A stretch of DNA of 64,000 nucleotides, taken from the NCBI GenBank assembly GCA_934271235.1, contig CAKQQT010000006.1:62001-126000 (forward strand). The letters are read 5' to 3'. Positions 8,566 to 16,254 of this stretch are shown one piece after another; within the stretch, counting starts at the first letter, position 1, and each line of letters opens with the position of its first letter. The notes below the pieces were generated by a model that saw only the letters and a program-made list of their open reading frames with translations, had not been told where the DNA came from and did not search any database. Made by a program: the position numbers and the translations under genes. The stretch comes from an uncultured Clostridia bacterium (GTDB lineage Bacteria > Bacillota > Clostridia > Peptostreptococcales > Anaerovoracaceae).

Positions 8566-10323
8566 ATGAGAGAAACAGGAAATCGACAAGAGCATATTTT
8601 GGAAGTGCAGGATCTGCAGCTTGCATTTTTCGGTGCGAACGGGCGCGTGGAAGCACTGCATGGGGTGAGTCTGTCTGTCGCGGCGGGTGAGATCGTCGCA
8701 CTGGTCGGGGAATCCGGATCGGGCAAGACCGCGCTGTGCAGGGCGGTGCTGGGGCTGCACGCGAATCATGCCGTGATCGAAAAAGGACAGATCCTGCTCG
8801 CCGGGCGTGATGTTTCTGCGTTGACGGAACCGGAATGGTGCGCGCTGCGCGGGCGGGTCGCTTCGATGGTGTTCCAGGATCCGATGTCGGCATTTGACCC
8901 GGTCTATCCGATCGGAGCGCAGATCGCGGAAGTGCTGCTTTTGCATCCGGAGCGTCTTGCGGCAAAGGAGCTGCGTACCGGGCAAAGGGAGGCAAGCGAC
9001 AAACATCATTTGCAAGAGGGAATGGCAATCCGGTGCCGAAGAAAGAAACAGGAACAGCGGCGCAGAGCGGAGGCTGAAGCGGTGGCCCTGCTTGGCAAGC
9101 TGGGGTTTGACGAGCCGCAAAAACGCGCAAAGCAGTATCCGCATGAATTCAGCGGCGGGATGCTGCAGCGGGCTGCGATCGCGCTGGCGATGATCGCTGA
9201 GCCGCAGCTTTTGATCGCCGACGAACCGACGACGGCGTTGGATATTGAAACACAGCAGGAGATCATGCAGCTGCTGCGCGAGACCTGCGTGCGGCAGGGC
9301 TGCAGTATGCTCTTTGTCACACATGATCTGGGCCTTGCGGAGCAGATCGCAGATCGCATTGTGGTGATGAAGGACGGACTGATCGTGGAAGAAGGGCAGA
9401 CAGAACAAATTTTTACCTGCCCGCAGCATGCCTATACGAAGAAGCTGCTTGGCTATGCAGCCTACGGCAAAGGGACTTCGCATTATCACGGCTTGATCGG
9501 TGCCGCGGAACAAGGGCCGGCGTCGACAGAACCGGAGGTGCATGGCGCAGCAGTGCAGCAAGATACTGCGGCAGAGCCGGAGGTGGAGACGGGCTGTGCG
9601 GCGGCACAGCAAGATACTGCAGCCGAACGGAAGCATGCGCCGCAGCCAGCAGCCGAAGCTTCCGATACGCTGCTTGCCGTCCGCGGACTTTCCAAGAGCT
9701 TTCCAATCGATAAGCACAGCCGGAAAAAGGTACTTGCCGATGTTGATCTGGAGATCCGCAGGGGCGAGATCGTCGGTTTGATCGGGCCATCCGGTATCGG
9801 TAAGTCCACGCTGGCGCGCTGCATCATGGGGATCTGTGCGCCGGACAGTGGCGAAGTGATCGTGCGGGAGGGGGTGCGCATGCAGATGATTTTTCAGGAT
9901 TCTGCGGCAGCATGCAACCCGCATATGACGATCGAGGAGATCATTGCAGAGCCGCTGGTGCTGCAGGCGAGACAGCAGCAGCGGGTCGGTGCGGAAGCGG
10001 TCGGCAAACTGAGCAAAGCAGCCCTGCGCGAGCGGGTACTTGCGGTGATGCAGCAGGTGGAGCTTGCGCCGGAGCTTGCCGCGCGGCATCCATATGATGT
10101 TTCCGGCGGGCAGCGGCAGCGGGCCGCGATCGCACGGGCGCTGATGACCGAACCGGACCTCATCATCTGCGACGAACCGATCTCCTCGCTGGATGTCAGC
10201 CTGCAGGCCGAGATCATCCATTTACTCAAAAAGCTGCAGGAGGAACACGGACTCAGTCTGCTCGTGATCTCACACGACCTGCCGATGGTGGAGCATATCA
10301 GCGATCGGATCGTGAAACTGTGA
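8566..10323 (+). CDS. Fused double ATP-binding subunit of the Opp/Nik-type ABC transporter
   Basis: A 585-residue protein with two complete ABC ATPase domains in one chain, equivalent to NikD plus NikE or OppD plus OppF. Domain 1 has Walker A GESGSGKT (about residue 48), signature FSGGM (about 195) and Walker B LLIADEP (about 215). Domain 2 has Walker A GPSGIGKST (about 407), signature VSGGQRQR (about 511) and LIICDEP (about 532). A charged insertion (near residues 140-170, rich in Arg, Lys and Gln) sits in domain 1 ahead of the signature. The linker, about 305-370, carries a repeated QQDTAAE unit. No strong ribosome site is seen before ATG 8566. It is the last gene of the lar-transporter operon. 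Confidence 0.88.
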   Translation: MRETGNRQEHILEVQDLQLAFFGANGRVEALHGVSLSVAAGEIVALVGESGSGKTALCRAVLGLHANHAVIEKGQILLAGRDVSALTEPEWCALRGRVASMVFQDPMSAFDPVYPIGAQIAEVLLLHPERLAAKELRTGQREASDKHHLQEGMAIRCRRKKQEQRRRAEAEAVALLGKLGFDEPQKRAKQYPHEFSGGMLQRAAIALAMIAEPQLLIADEPTTALDIETQQEIMQLLRETCVRQGCSMLFVTHDLGLAEQIADRIVVMKDGLIVEEGQTEQIFTCPQHAYTKKLLGYAAYGKGTSHYHGLIGAAEQGPASTEPEVHGAAVQQDTAAEPEVETGCAAAQQDTAAERKHAPQPAAEASDTLLAVRGLSKSFPIDKHSRKKVLADVDLEIRRGEIVGLIGPSGIGKSTLARCIMGICAPDSGEVIVREGVRMQMIFQDSAAACNPHMTIEEIIAEPLVLQARQQQRVGAEAVGKLSKAALRERVLAVMQQVELAPELAARHPYDVSGGQRQRAAIARALMTEPDLIICDEPISSLDVSLQAEIIHLLKKLQEEHGLSLLVISHDLPMVEHISDRIVKL

Positions 10324-10342
10324 TTATGGGCGCTGCAAACAT

Positions 10343-10632
10343 TTCCGGATGTATAATGTACTGCTTTTCAGCGCTTTTTAGAAAATTTGTACGCGACAGG
10401 GATGTTCGGATAGATGGATTTTACAGATAAAGGAAAAGCCAACTATCGCGAAGAGGATTCTTTTGTCGAGCCGTGTCGAAAATGCTAGATATGTGTCGCC
10501 GCGCATGTGCAGAAAAGGTTTTTCGGTCCGGTTCGGCTTGTAAAAAACGCGAAAACCTGTGCAGAGGCTGTGCAGATTTTGCAAAATGGGCGCAAAAGCA
10601 GTACATTATTCATACTTAGAAAATTATGGAAG
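10343..10632. repeat. Inverted-repeat element, copy 1 (MITE-like)
   Basis: A roughly 290-base non-coding element bounded by inverted repeats. The left arm (10351-10392) contains AATGTACTGCTTTT and AAATTTGTAC. The right arm (10572-10615) carries the complement AAAAGCAGTACATT. A second diverged copy lies at 58795-59108. The copies share the outer blocks TTCCGGATG on the left and CATACTTAGAAAATTATGGA on the right, plus interior blocks such as TGTGTCGCCG. It holds no convincing ORF. It could be a non-autonomous transposable element, or a structured RNA or terminator-like element. Confidence 0.75.
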
Positions 10633-10802
10633 GCCAAGAGCCACGCAAGAGTCTTTGCGGCATTTACAGTCTTTACAGTCTTGCAGCTTTTCAGCGCCTC
10701 TGCACTTTTCGAGCTTGCACATTGCACGTTTCAGCAGGAGAGCATGAAAGGATTGCGAGGGGACAGAACCCGAGGCCATAAATCAAAAGAATCAAAAATC
10801 GA

Positions 10803-10828
10803 AAAGAACCGCATTGCTGCGGCTCTTT
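10803..10828 (-). terminator. Rho-independent terminator of the minus-strand DUF4430/amidohydrolase operon
   Basis: The 11-base arms AAAGAACCGCA and TGCGGCTCTTT pair around a four-base loop. Read on the minus strand the stem is followed by a T-rich tail (CTTTTCGATTTTT), which suits the end of the leftward operon. It may act in both directions. Confidence 0.7.
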
Positions 10829-10977
10829 CCGAGAAAGTGTGTGTGTATTCAATAAAAGAAGGAAAGTTTGCTAATTGATTTACCATCAATCCCTTTTGAC
10901 ATTCTTATCTTAACATTCGAATGTGAAGAAAGGGTGACGATCATAAGAACTTTCTATACAAATTCTATGGGTCTATT

Positions 10978-11421
10978 CTACCATTGATAAGTTGAAAAGT
11001 CAATAAAACTCCAAACAATTTTATCGCCTTCTTCAATGGTAATTTCTCCCGCGCCGACATCCGGAAGTTCCCCGTTAACGGTGAAGATCCAGCCGGTCGT
11101 ATCAGAATAATCGCCCTGCGCGAATCCGTTGATCTCCGTGACGTAGCTGTCGTTCTTTTCGATGGTGATGCTCATATCGTGGGACATACAGTAAAGCTCT
11201 GTCGCTTCCAGCACTGTCGAGCCTTCCTCGGCAATGAACGGATCTTCCTCAATAGCCGTGAAACCCTCAACATCCGGATTTTCCGTACCTTCCGTCAAAG
11301 AAAAAGTCAGGTTGGTCGGATTGACGACCGGATCCGGAGAATCTGCAGCGTCCTGCGTTGAGCAGGCTGCAAGGGTAAACAATAAAGTCAACATTAAAAG
11401 GATCGTAAAAAATCTTTTCAT
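10978..11421 (-). CDS. DUF4430 domain lipoprotein
   Basis: A 147-residue secreted lipoprotein. The signal peptide ends LFTLAACS, with the Cys as lipidation site. The mature part ends in a DUF4430/transcobalamin-C-terminal-like domain, seen in the pattern GDYSDTTGWIFTVNGELP, then GAGEITIEEGDKIVWSF. These domains are found in surface proteins, some binding cobamides, but the ligand here is unknown. The start follows GGGAGGTGAATT. It lies 24 bases downstream of the amidohydrolase-like gene on the same strand and should be cotranscribed with it. A terminator lies about 150 bases beyond its stop. Confidence 0.75.
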   Translation of the reverse strand: MKRFFTILLMLTLLFTLAACSTQDAADSPDPVVNPTNLTFSLTEGTENPDVEGFTAIEEDPFIAEEGSTVLEATELYCMSHDMSITIEKNDSYVTEINGFAQGDYSDTTGWIFTVNGELPDVGAGEITIEEGDKIVWSFIDFSTYQW

Positions 11422-11445
11422 AATTCACCTCCCAAAAGATCATTG

Positions 11446-12897
11446 TTAAAGCTGCTGCGCGGACATGATCCGATACAGATCCATGTCTGCCTCTGCCTGT
11501 GCGTCATAAACAATACTGCCGCCCAAGACCGTCATGCAAGCATGCTGCTTCGCGAAGCTCTGCAGCGTGCCGTCCAGTGGGTTTTCCTCGAAGATCGCAA
11601 AGTCTGCAAGATAACTGTCTTTGATCTTTCCGAGCTTTTCGCCCATACCTAAGATCTCCGCGGCGCCGACGGTCAGCTGCTCGATCGCCTCCTGAACGGA
11701 AGCTGCAGCCGGATCGATGCCGGTCTTGGAGAACAGATCGGTTTCGTAGGTCCGAATGACCGAATCGCGGTATAAAAGATCCTGAAGATCCGACTCATCC
11801 ACAGCGGCATCCGAAGCGAGAATGACCTCGTTCTGATAGCCCTTGCTGCGCAGATTTTCCGCCGCGAGATAAGCCATGTGCAGATCTTCCGCGGACAAGG
11901 CCTCGATAAAGATGCTGAAGCCTTTGTCGGAAACCTCTTCGGTGATGGCGTTCAGTGCGTCCTGTGTGAACGGGATCGGATTCTGCGCGTTTTCCAGATA
12001 CAGGTACAACATTTCCGCGTTGATCATATCGCCGATCTCCAGACAGTTTGTCCGGCGGCCCATCAGTTTATGTACGATCATGCGCGGCTGCAGCGGGCGG
12101 TTGACCAGGTAGGAGCCGAAAAAGCGCTGGCGCATCTCGCCCTCGTTATATAAACCGAGGATGGAGTCCTCATATAAAGTTTCAAAGTAGTCCGGCGCGG
12201 CCAGATCCAGTACGGATGTAAAGCCTTTGTCCGCGAGCGCTTCGATCTCAAATTTGACGAGGTCCTCGATCTCGTCGAAGTCAAACGGGATCAGGAGATT
12301 CAGCACGTAAGCGACCGTAATGGTCTCGACCACTTCATCTTCGGCAGTCTGGGCGATGATCGCGTCCGCGGCCATGTTGGTCCAGCACTGCACGCCGTTC
12401 TGACATAAAAGGAGCACCGGCTTGTCTTCGCAGGCCCGGCTCAGGAGTTTGGACGAATAAGGAAAATCCGCAAGTTCGAGATCTTCGGCGTCTGCGCCTG
12501 CGTTTGGCTCCTGCGGTTTCAGATCGTCCCGATAACCGTAGCCGAAAAGGATCTCCTGGTCTTCATGTTCCTCGGCCCATGCGGAGACGGCGGACAAGAT
12601 CTCTTCTGCGGACCGGCAGTCGGAGAGATCCAGATACTGATCCTGAAAAACTTTGAGCACCGGACTTCTGTGCGCGTCGATAAATCCCGGGAACATAAAT
12701 TTTCCTTCGAGATCTACAAGCTGCGTTGCCTTGCCCGTGATGTTCTCCATCTCCGAAAAATTACCGACGCCGATGATCGTTTCTCCTTTTACGGCAGCCG
12801 CGTCTGCCCATGGAAGATCCGGATCCTGCGTAAAAATGTGACCGTTGTAAAAAATGATGTCTGCTGATTCTGTTTTTTTGAAAAAGCCAAAAGCCAT
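11446..12897 (-). CDS. Amidohydrolase-fold protein (YtcJ-like) lacking the usual metal ligands
   Basis: A 483-residue protein with the overall plan of amidohydrolase family 3: an N-terminal beta sandwich (ADIIFYNGHIFTQDP), the strand-1 motif MFPGFIDAHRSP, the loop LDLSDCRSAEEIL, and a C-terminal YLADFAIFEENPLD segment. The metal-binding residues appear to be lost. The usual H-x-H after PGFID is H-R-S, the HAxGD motif corresponds to IEALSAED, and the usual xEHA position lacks His. The scaffold is intact, so a non-catalytic role or a different chemistry is more likely than decay. The start follows GGAGG. Its partner gene encodes a DUF4430 lipoprotein. Confidence 0.7.
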   Translation of the reverse strand: MAFGFFKKTESADIIFYNGHIFTQDPDLPWADAAAVKGETIIGVGNFSEMENITGKATQLVDLEGKFMFPGFIDAHRSPVLKVFQDQYLDLSDCRSAEEILSAVSAWAEEHEDQEILFGYGYRDDLKPQEPNAGADAEDLELADFPYSSKLLSRACEDKPVLLLCQNGVQCWTNMAADAIIAQTAEDEVVETITVAYVLNLLIPFDFDEIEDLVKFEIEALADKGFTSVLDLAAPDYFETLYEDSILGLYNEGEMRQRFFGSYLVNRPLQPRMIVHKLMGRRTNCLEIGDMINAEMLYLYLENAQNPIPFTQDALNAITEEVSDKGFSIFIEALSAEDLHMAYLAAENLRSKGYQNEVILASDAAVDESDLQDLLYRDSVIRTYETDLFSKTGIDPAAASVQEAIEQLTVGAAEILGMGEKLGKIKDSYLADFAIFEENPLDGTLQSFAKQHACMTVLGGSIVYDAQAEADMDLYRIMSAQQL

Positions 12898-13080
12898 AGA
12901 CTACCTCCGCCAAAATATTCTTAAAAATATTGTACCATATTTTTTATACATATGATATACTTAATTGTACATTTTCATGCGGGCGGGCCAAAAGATCCGC
13001 CTGCGAAACAAAACCTGTGCCGAAAAGGTTTAATCATGGCAAGGAACGGATCCGGCAAGAGGATGCAAAGGAGAAGAACG

Positions 13081-14271
13081 ATGACAAGAAGAATCGGTAC
13101 GGTGTCCCGCGGCCTGCGTGCACCGATCATCAAAGAGGGCGATGACCTCAGAAAAATCGTAGTCGATACCTTTATGGACTGCGTAGAGAACGGCGAATTT
13201 GAAATCGGAAACAAGGACGTTCTGGCGATCACGGAGTCCATTCTGGCGCGCGCGCAGAAAAATTATGCGACGACGGGACAGCTCGCGCAGGATGTCAAGG
13301 CAAAGCTCGGCGGCGAGACGATCGGCGTAGTCTTCCCGATCCTCAGCAGAAACCGTTTCGCGATCTGCCTGCGCGGTATCGCGAAGGGCGCGAAGAAGGT
13401 CGTGCTGATGCTCAGCTATCCGAGCGATGAAGTGGGCAACCACCTGCTGGACCTTGATCTGCTGGACGAAAAGGGGATCGACCCTTACAAGGATGTTTTG
13501 ACACAGGCGGAATTTGAAGATCTTTTCGGCAAGTCCAAGCATACGTTTACGGATGTGGACTATGTCAACTACTATAAAGGCCTGATCGAAGAGGAAGGCG
13601 CGGAAGCGGAGATCATCTTCGCCAACAACCCTCGCAAGATCGTGGACTATACGGACAAAGTGATCTGCGCGGATATCCATACCAGAGCGCGCACCAAACG
13701 TCTGATCAAAGAGGCGGGCGGCAAAGTGGTCCTGGGTATGGACGACCTGCTGACAGCTCCGGTAGACGGCTCCGGCTACAATCCGGACTACGGCATTCTG
13801 GGTTCCAACAAGGCGACCGAGGGCACGATCAAGCTGTTCCCGATCCACTGCCAGGAATTCGTGGACGGCGTACAGGCAGACATTCAGGCGCGCACCGGCA
13901 AGATCGTGGAAGTCATGGTCTACGGCGACGGCGCGTTCAAGGACCCGGTCGGCAAGATCTGGGAACTCGCGGACCCGGTGGTATCCCCGGGATTCACAGC
14001 GGGACTTGTGGGACAGCCGAACGAGCTGAAGCTCAAGTATCTGGCTGACAATGATTTCGGCGATCTCCGCGGCGACGAACTCAAGGCTGCGATCGAGCAG
14101 GCGATCCGCGAAAAAGATGACAATCTGGTGGGCCAGATGGCAACCGAGGGCACGACGCCGAGACGTCTGACCGACCTGCTCGGCTCCCTGTGCGACCTGA
14201 CCTCCGGCTCCGGAGATAAGGGAACCCCGTTCATTTACATTCAGGGTTACTTTGACAACTACACAGACTAA
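13081..14271 (+). CDS. Coenzyme F420-0:L-glutamate ligase family protein (CofE-like)
   Basis: A 396-residue protein of the CofE/F420 gamma-glutamyl ligase family (PF01996). Visible family features are the N-terminal IKEGDDLRKIV with NKDVLAITESILARAQ, the central ILSRNRFAICLRGIAKGAKKVVLMLSYPSDEVGN and the later GSNKATEGTIKLFP. Homologues are widespread in Firmicutes that do not make F420, where they are uncharacterised and may ligate glutamate to another acceptor. Start ATG 13081 is chosen because AAGGAG at 13068-13073 is well placed; ATG 13036 has no such site. It stands alone with a terminator directly after it. Confidence 0.8.
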   Translation: MTRRIGTVSRGLRAPIIKEGDDLRKIVVDTFMDCVENGEFEIGNKDVLAITESILARAQKNYATTGQLAQDVKAKLGGETIGVVFPILSRNRFAICLRGIAKGAKKVVLMLSYPSDEVGNHLLDLDLLDEKGIDPYKDVLTQAEFEDLFGKSKHTFTDVDYVNYYKGLIEEEGAEAEIIFANNPRKIVDYTDKVICADIHTRARTKRLIKEAGGKVVLGMDDLLTAPVDGSGYNPDYGILGSNKATEGTIKLFPIHCQEFVDGVQADIQARTGKIVEVMVYGDGAFKDPVGKIWELADPVVSPGFTAGLVGQPNELKLKYLADNDFGDLRGDELKAAIEQAIREKDDNLVGQMATEGTTPRRLTDLLGSLCDLTSGSGDKGTPFIYIQGYFDNYTD

Positions 14272-14281
14272 GAATGATACG

Positions 14282-14308
14282 AGAGCGTCCGCATGCGGGC
14301 GCTCTTTT
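14282..14308 (+). terminator. Rho-independent terminator after the CofE-like gene
   Basis: AGAGCG and CGCTCT close a stem extended by the self-complementary TCCGCATGCGGG and are followed by TTTT. Confidence 0.8.
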
Positions 14309-14369
14309 GTGATAGGCCGAGACATGCAGAGAGCTGCGGAAGGTGGTGCGTGTTACGATAATAAAATAC

Positions 14370-14398
14370 TTGGCGACAAGAGAAAATTCTGGTATCCT
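14370..14398 (+). promoter_or_regulatory. Promoter of the ECF sigma operon
   Basis: A -35 like TTGGCG (14370-14375) and a -10 like TATCCT (14393-14398) are separated by 17 bases, with TGG before the -10 giving an extended form. It lies 38 bases upstream of the sigma start. Confidence 0.45.
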
Positions 14399-14436
14399 AT
14401 TTTTAATACAGGATTTGGGGCAGGGGGCAAGTGATC

Positions 14437-15027
14437 ATGCTGCAATTTTATTTACAGCTACTCGATACAGAAGAAGAACAGCAGGATTTTACACTGCTGT
14501 ACGAGACCTATCGCAAATTGATGCACTGGGTCGCCAAAGGGATCTTACGCGATGAAGGCTTAGCAGAAGACGCGGTACAGGAAGCCTTTTTGCGTATCGC
14601 TAAAAATTTTTATAAAATAAAAGAAATCTTATGTCCAGAAACACGAAATTTCGTGGTTATTATAGTTAGGAATGCAGCATTGGCCATGCAGCAGAAGCAG
14701 GCGCGCGATGCGGAGCACTGCGTTTACGACGCGGCGCAGGATGAAACACAGCACGCCACGGAGGACGAACTGCGTACGATCTTGGAGCAGCTTTCCTGCG
14801 GGTTTGACGAGACAGCGGACAGTTTGCTTGCCAAAGAGCTGCGGCTTGCGGTGATCGGACTGCCCGATAAGCTGCGAGAGGTGCTGTTTCTTTATGGTTA
14901 TCTCGGATATCATATGAAGGAGATCGCCGCACTGCTTGCCATCAGCGAGGACGCGGCTTACAAACGGCTGCAGCGTGCCAGAAACATGCTGGCGCAGATA
15001 TGGGACAGAGAGGGGGAGCGGTCGTGA
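14437..15027 (+). CDS. ECF-type RNA polymerase sigma factor
   Basis: A 196-residue sigma-70 family protein. Region 2 (about residues 20-85) contains DEGLAEDAVQEAFLRIAKNF and TRNFVVIIVRNAAL. Region 4 (about 140-190) contains LPDKLREVLFLYGYLGYHMKEIAALL and the recognition helix SEDAAYKRLQRARNML. ATG 14437 has AGGGGG 9 bases upstream; GTG 14431 is too close. The stop overlaps the GTG start of the next gene, a membrane-anchored protein that is probably its anti-sigma factor. It should direct transcription of a small regulon that plausibly includes the secreted proteins downstream. The coding DNA at 14629-14669 is strikingly like sequence upstream of the 15832 gene. Confidence 0.88.
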   Translation: MLQFYLQLLDTEEEQQDFTLLYETYRKLMHWVAKGILRDEGLAEDAVQEAFLRIAKNFYKIKEILCPETRNFVVIIVRNAALAMQQKQARDAEHCVYDAAQDETQHATEDELRTILEQLSCGFDETADSLLAKELRLAVIGLPDKLREVLFLYGYLGYHMKEIAALLAISEDAAYKRLQRARNMLAQIWDREGERS

Positions 15028-15713
15028 CGGAATTACAATTTCGCAAACTTCTGCAAGAAGCTATGGATGATGCCTATCGTTGGGTTCCGGATCCGGAGGA
15101 CTTGAACTACGACTACACGTTTTCGCCGGAGTTTGATGTAAAAATGGAGCGGATGCTGCGCGAGAACGGTATTGATATCAAGTTAAAACCGGTTTCCGCA
15201 AGACGCGCAAATTTCGGACGGCACACCTTCCGCAGGGCGGCGATCGCCATTCTGGCGGCGGTCTTAATATTGGCTCTGGCAGCCTGCACGATCTACTTCT
15301 TGCGGGTCAACTGGAATGAAACACCAAACGATGCACAAGGCACCTTGGATGTTACCTTCGATATCGATGATCCGCAGGACATGCGCGGTGAATTTGAGCC
15401 GAAGCGCCCACAGACACCAGATGGATTCACGGTTGTGGAAGAAGTGGAGTATCCATTTTCCGTCCAAATAAAGTACCAAAGAGTAGAACAACAGATTATT
15501 TACGATCAGACGGGAGGTATAGATACGATGAGGCTTAGTATAGATAGCGAAAACAATGATTTACAAGAGATTGTGATAAACGGTCATAAAGGATATATTT
15601 CGCAAAAAGAAAAAAATTCGCATTTAGTATGGGCAGACGGTATTTCGTGCTTTGAATTAATTGGAAACGTCGACAAAGATACGTTGGTAAAAATTGCGGA
15701 GACAGTAGGATAG
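15024..15713 (+). CDS. Membrane-anchored likely anti-sigma protein (DUF4367-like)
   Basis: A 229-residue protein with a cytoplasmic N-terminal part of about 70 residues, one membrane helix (AAIAILAAVLILALAACTIYFL, about residues 73-94) and an extracellular domain resembling DUF4367, with FTVVEEVEYPFSVQIKYQ, IVINGHKGYI and the end LVKIAETVG. Start GTG 15024 overlaps the sigma stop (GTGA) and follows GAGGGGGAG, so the two are translated together. ECF genes followed by such a protein usually encode a sigma and its membrane anti-sigma. No zinc-binding anti-sigma motif is seen, so the role is inferred from architecture and position. Confidence 0.7.
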   Translation: MTELQFRKLLQEAMDDAYRWVPDPEDLNYDYTFSPEFDVKMERMLRENGIDIKLKPVSARRANFGRHTFRRAAIAILAAVLILALAACTIYFLRVNWNETPNDAQGTLDVTFDIDDPQDMRGEFEPKRPQTPDGFTVVEEVEYPFSVQIKYQRVEQQIIYDQTGGIDTMRLSIDSENNDLQEIVINGHKGYISQKEKNSHLVWADGISCFELIGNVDKDTLVKIAETVG

Positions 15714-15742
15714 ATTCAAAAAAATTTGAAAAAATAGAAATT

Positions 15743-15783
15743 TTATGTCCAAAATTCACGACTCGGACGGTTATTATAGTTAG
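15743..15783 (+). promoter_or_regulatory. Two-box element upstream of secreted-protein gene, repeated inside the ECF sigma gene
   Basis: TTATGTCC, an 18-base spacer and GGTTATTATAGTTAG. The same two boxes with the same 18-base spacing but a different spacer occur at 14629-14669 inside the sigma coding sequence. It lies 49 bases before the 15832 start. It could be an ECF-dependent promoter or the decayed remnant of a sigma-gene duplication, since the sigma reading frame is also recognisable here. Confidence 0.45.
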
Positions 15784-15831
15784 AAGGGAAAAACTTCTAA
15801 CTATTTATACGCGAAGGGAGGTGAATTTGAA

Positions 15832-16233
15832 ATGAAAAAAAGAATTGCATTGTTTCTTACGGTTTGCGTAATTTCGCTTGCTTTTACTGTTCCGGCAGCG
15901 GCAATTGAGATAGCTCCTATGGCTAATAATTATACGTCCGCAAAAGCGAGTTTAACAATCGTAAAGGGTGAGGCAACTGCCATAGGAAAGCTATATGGAT
16001 TTGATGGGATAACGACGAAAGCAACGGTGCATTTGTATCTCCAACAATACCGTAACGGCGAGTGGTCGGATTATGATGATTGGTTGGAATCAAATGCCGG
16101 ATATGACTGTGTCGTAGTGAAAACGGTATCGGTACCAAAGGGCTATAAGTACCGCGCGAAGGCATCTTGTTATGCCTACGCCGGAAGCAAAAGCGAACAT
16201 GTTACAAAATATAGCGCTGAAGTGGAGTATTGA
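15832..16233 (+). CDS. Small secreted protein of unknown function
   Basis: A 133-residue protein with a clear signal peptide (positive MKKR, hydrophobic core, likely cleavage after VPAAA). The mature part of about 108 residues is predicted beta-rich with many Tyr and Lys residues (LYLQQYRNGEWSDYDDW and YKYRAKASCYAYAGSKSEH) and looks like a small beta-sandwich. No family is recognised. The start follows GGGAGGTGAATTTGAA. It is the first gene after the sigma/anti-sigma pair, carries a candidate ECF element upstream, and lies 21 bases before another secreted-protein gene. Confidence 0.75.
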   Translation: MKKRIALFLTVCVISLAFTVPAAAIEIAPMANNYTSAKASLTIVKGEATAIGKLYGFDGITTKATVHLYLQQYRNGEWSDYDDWLESNAGYDCVVVKTVSVPKGYKYRAKASCYAYAGSKSEHVTKYSAEVEY

Positions 16234-16254
16234 TTAAAGAAAGAGAGAACGAAA

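Larger units (their letters stand above)
10324..10977. other. Intergenic stretch between the transporter ATPase gene and the DUF4430 gene
   Basis: This 654-base gap holds the inverted-repeat element (10343-10632), then about 170 bases of unremarkable sequence with short repeats of TTACAGTC near 10660-10682, then a terminator hairpin at 10803-10828. A 123-codon plus-strand frame at 10507-10878 runs out of the element and has no ribosome site or recognisable product, so I do not call it. Confidence 0.6.

Noticed and set aside
10507..10878. 123-codon ORF in the gap after the transporter operon
   Set aside because: It starts inside the repeat element, lacks a ribosome site and crosses a terminator; the product is not recognisable.
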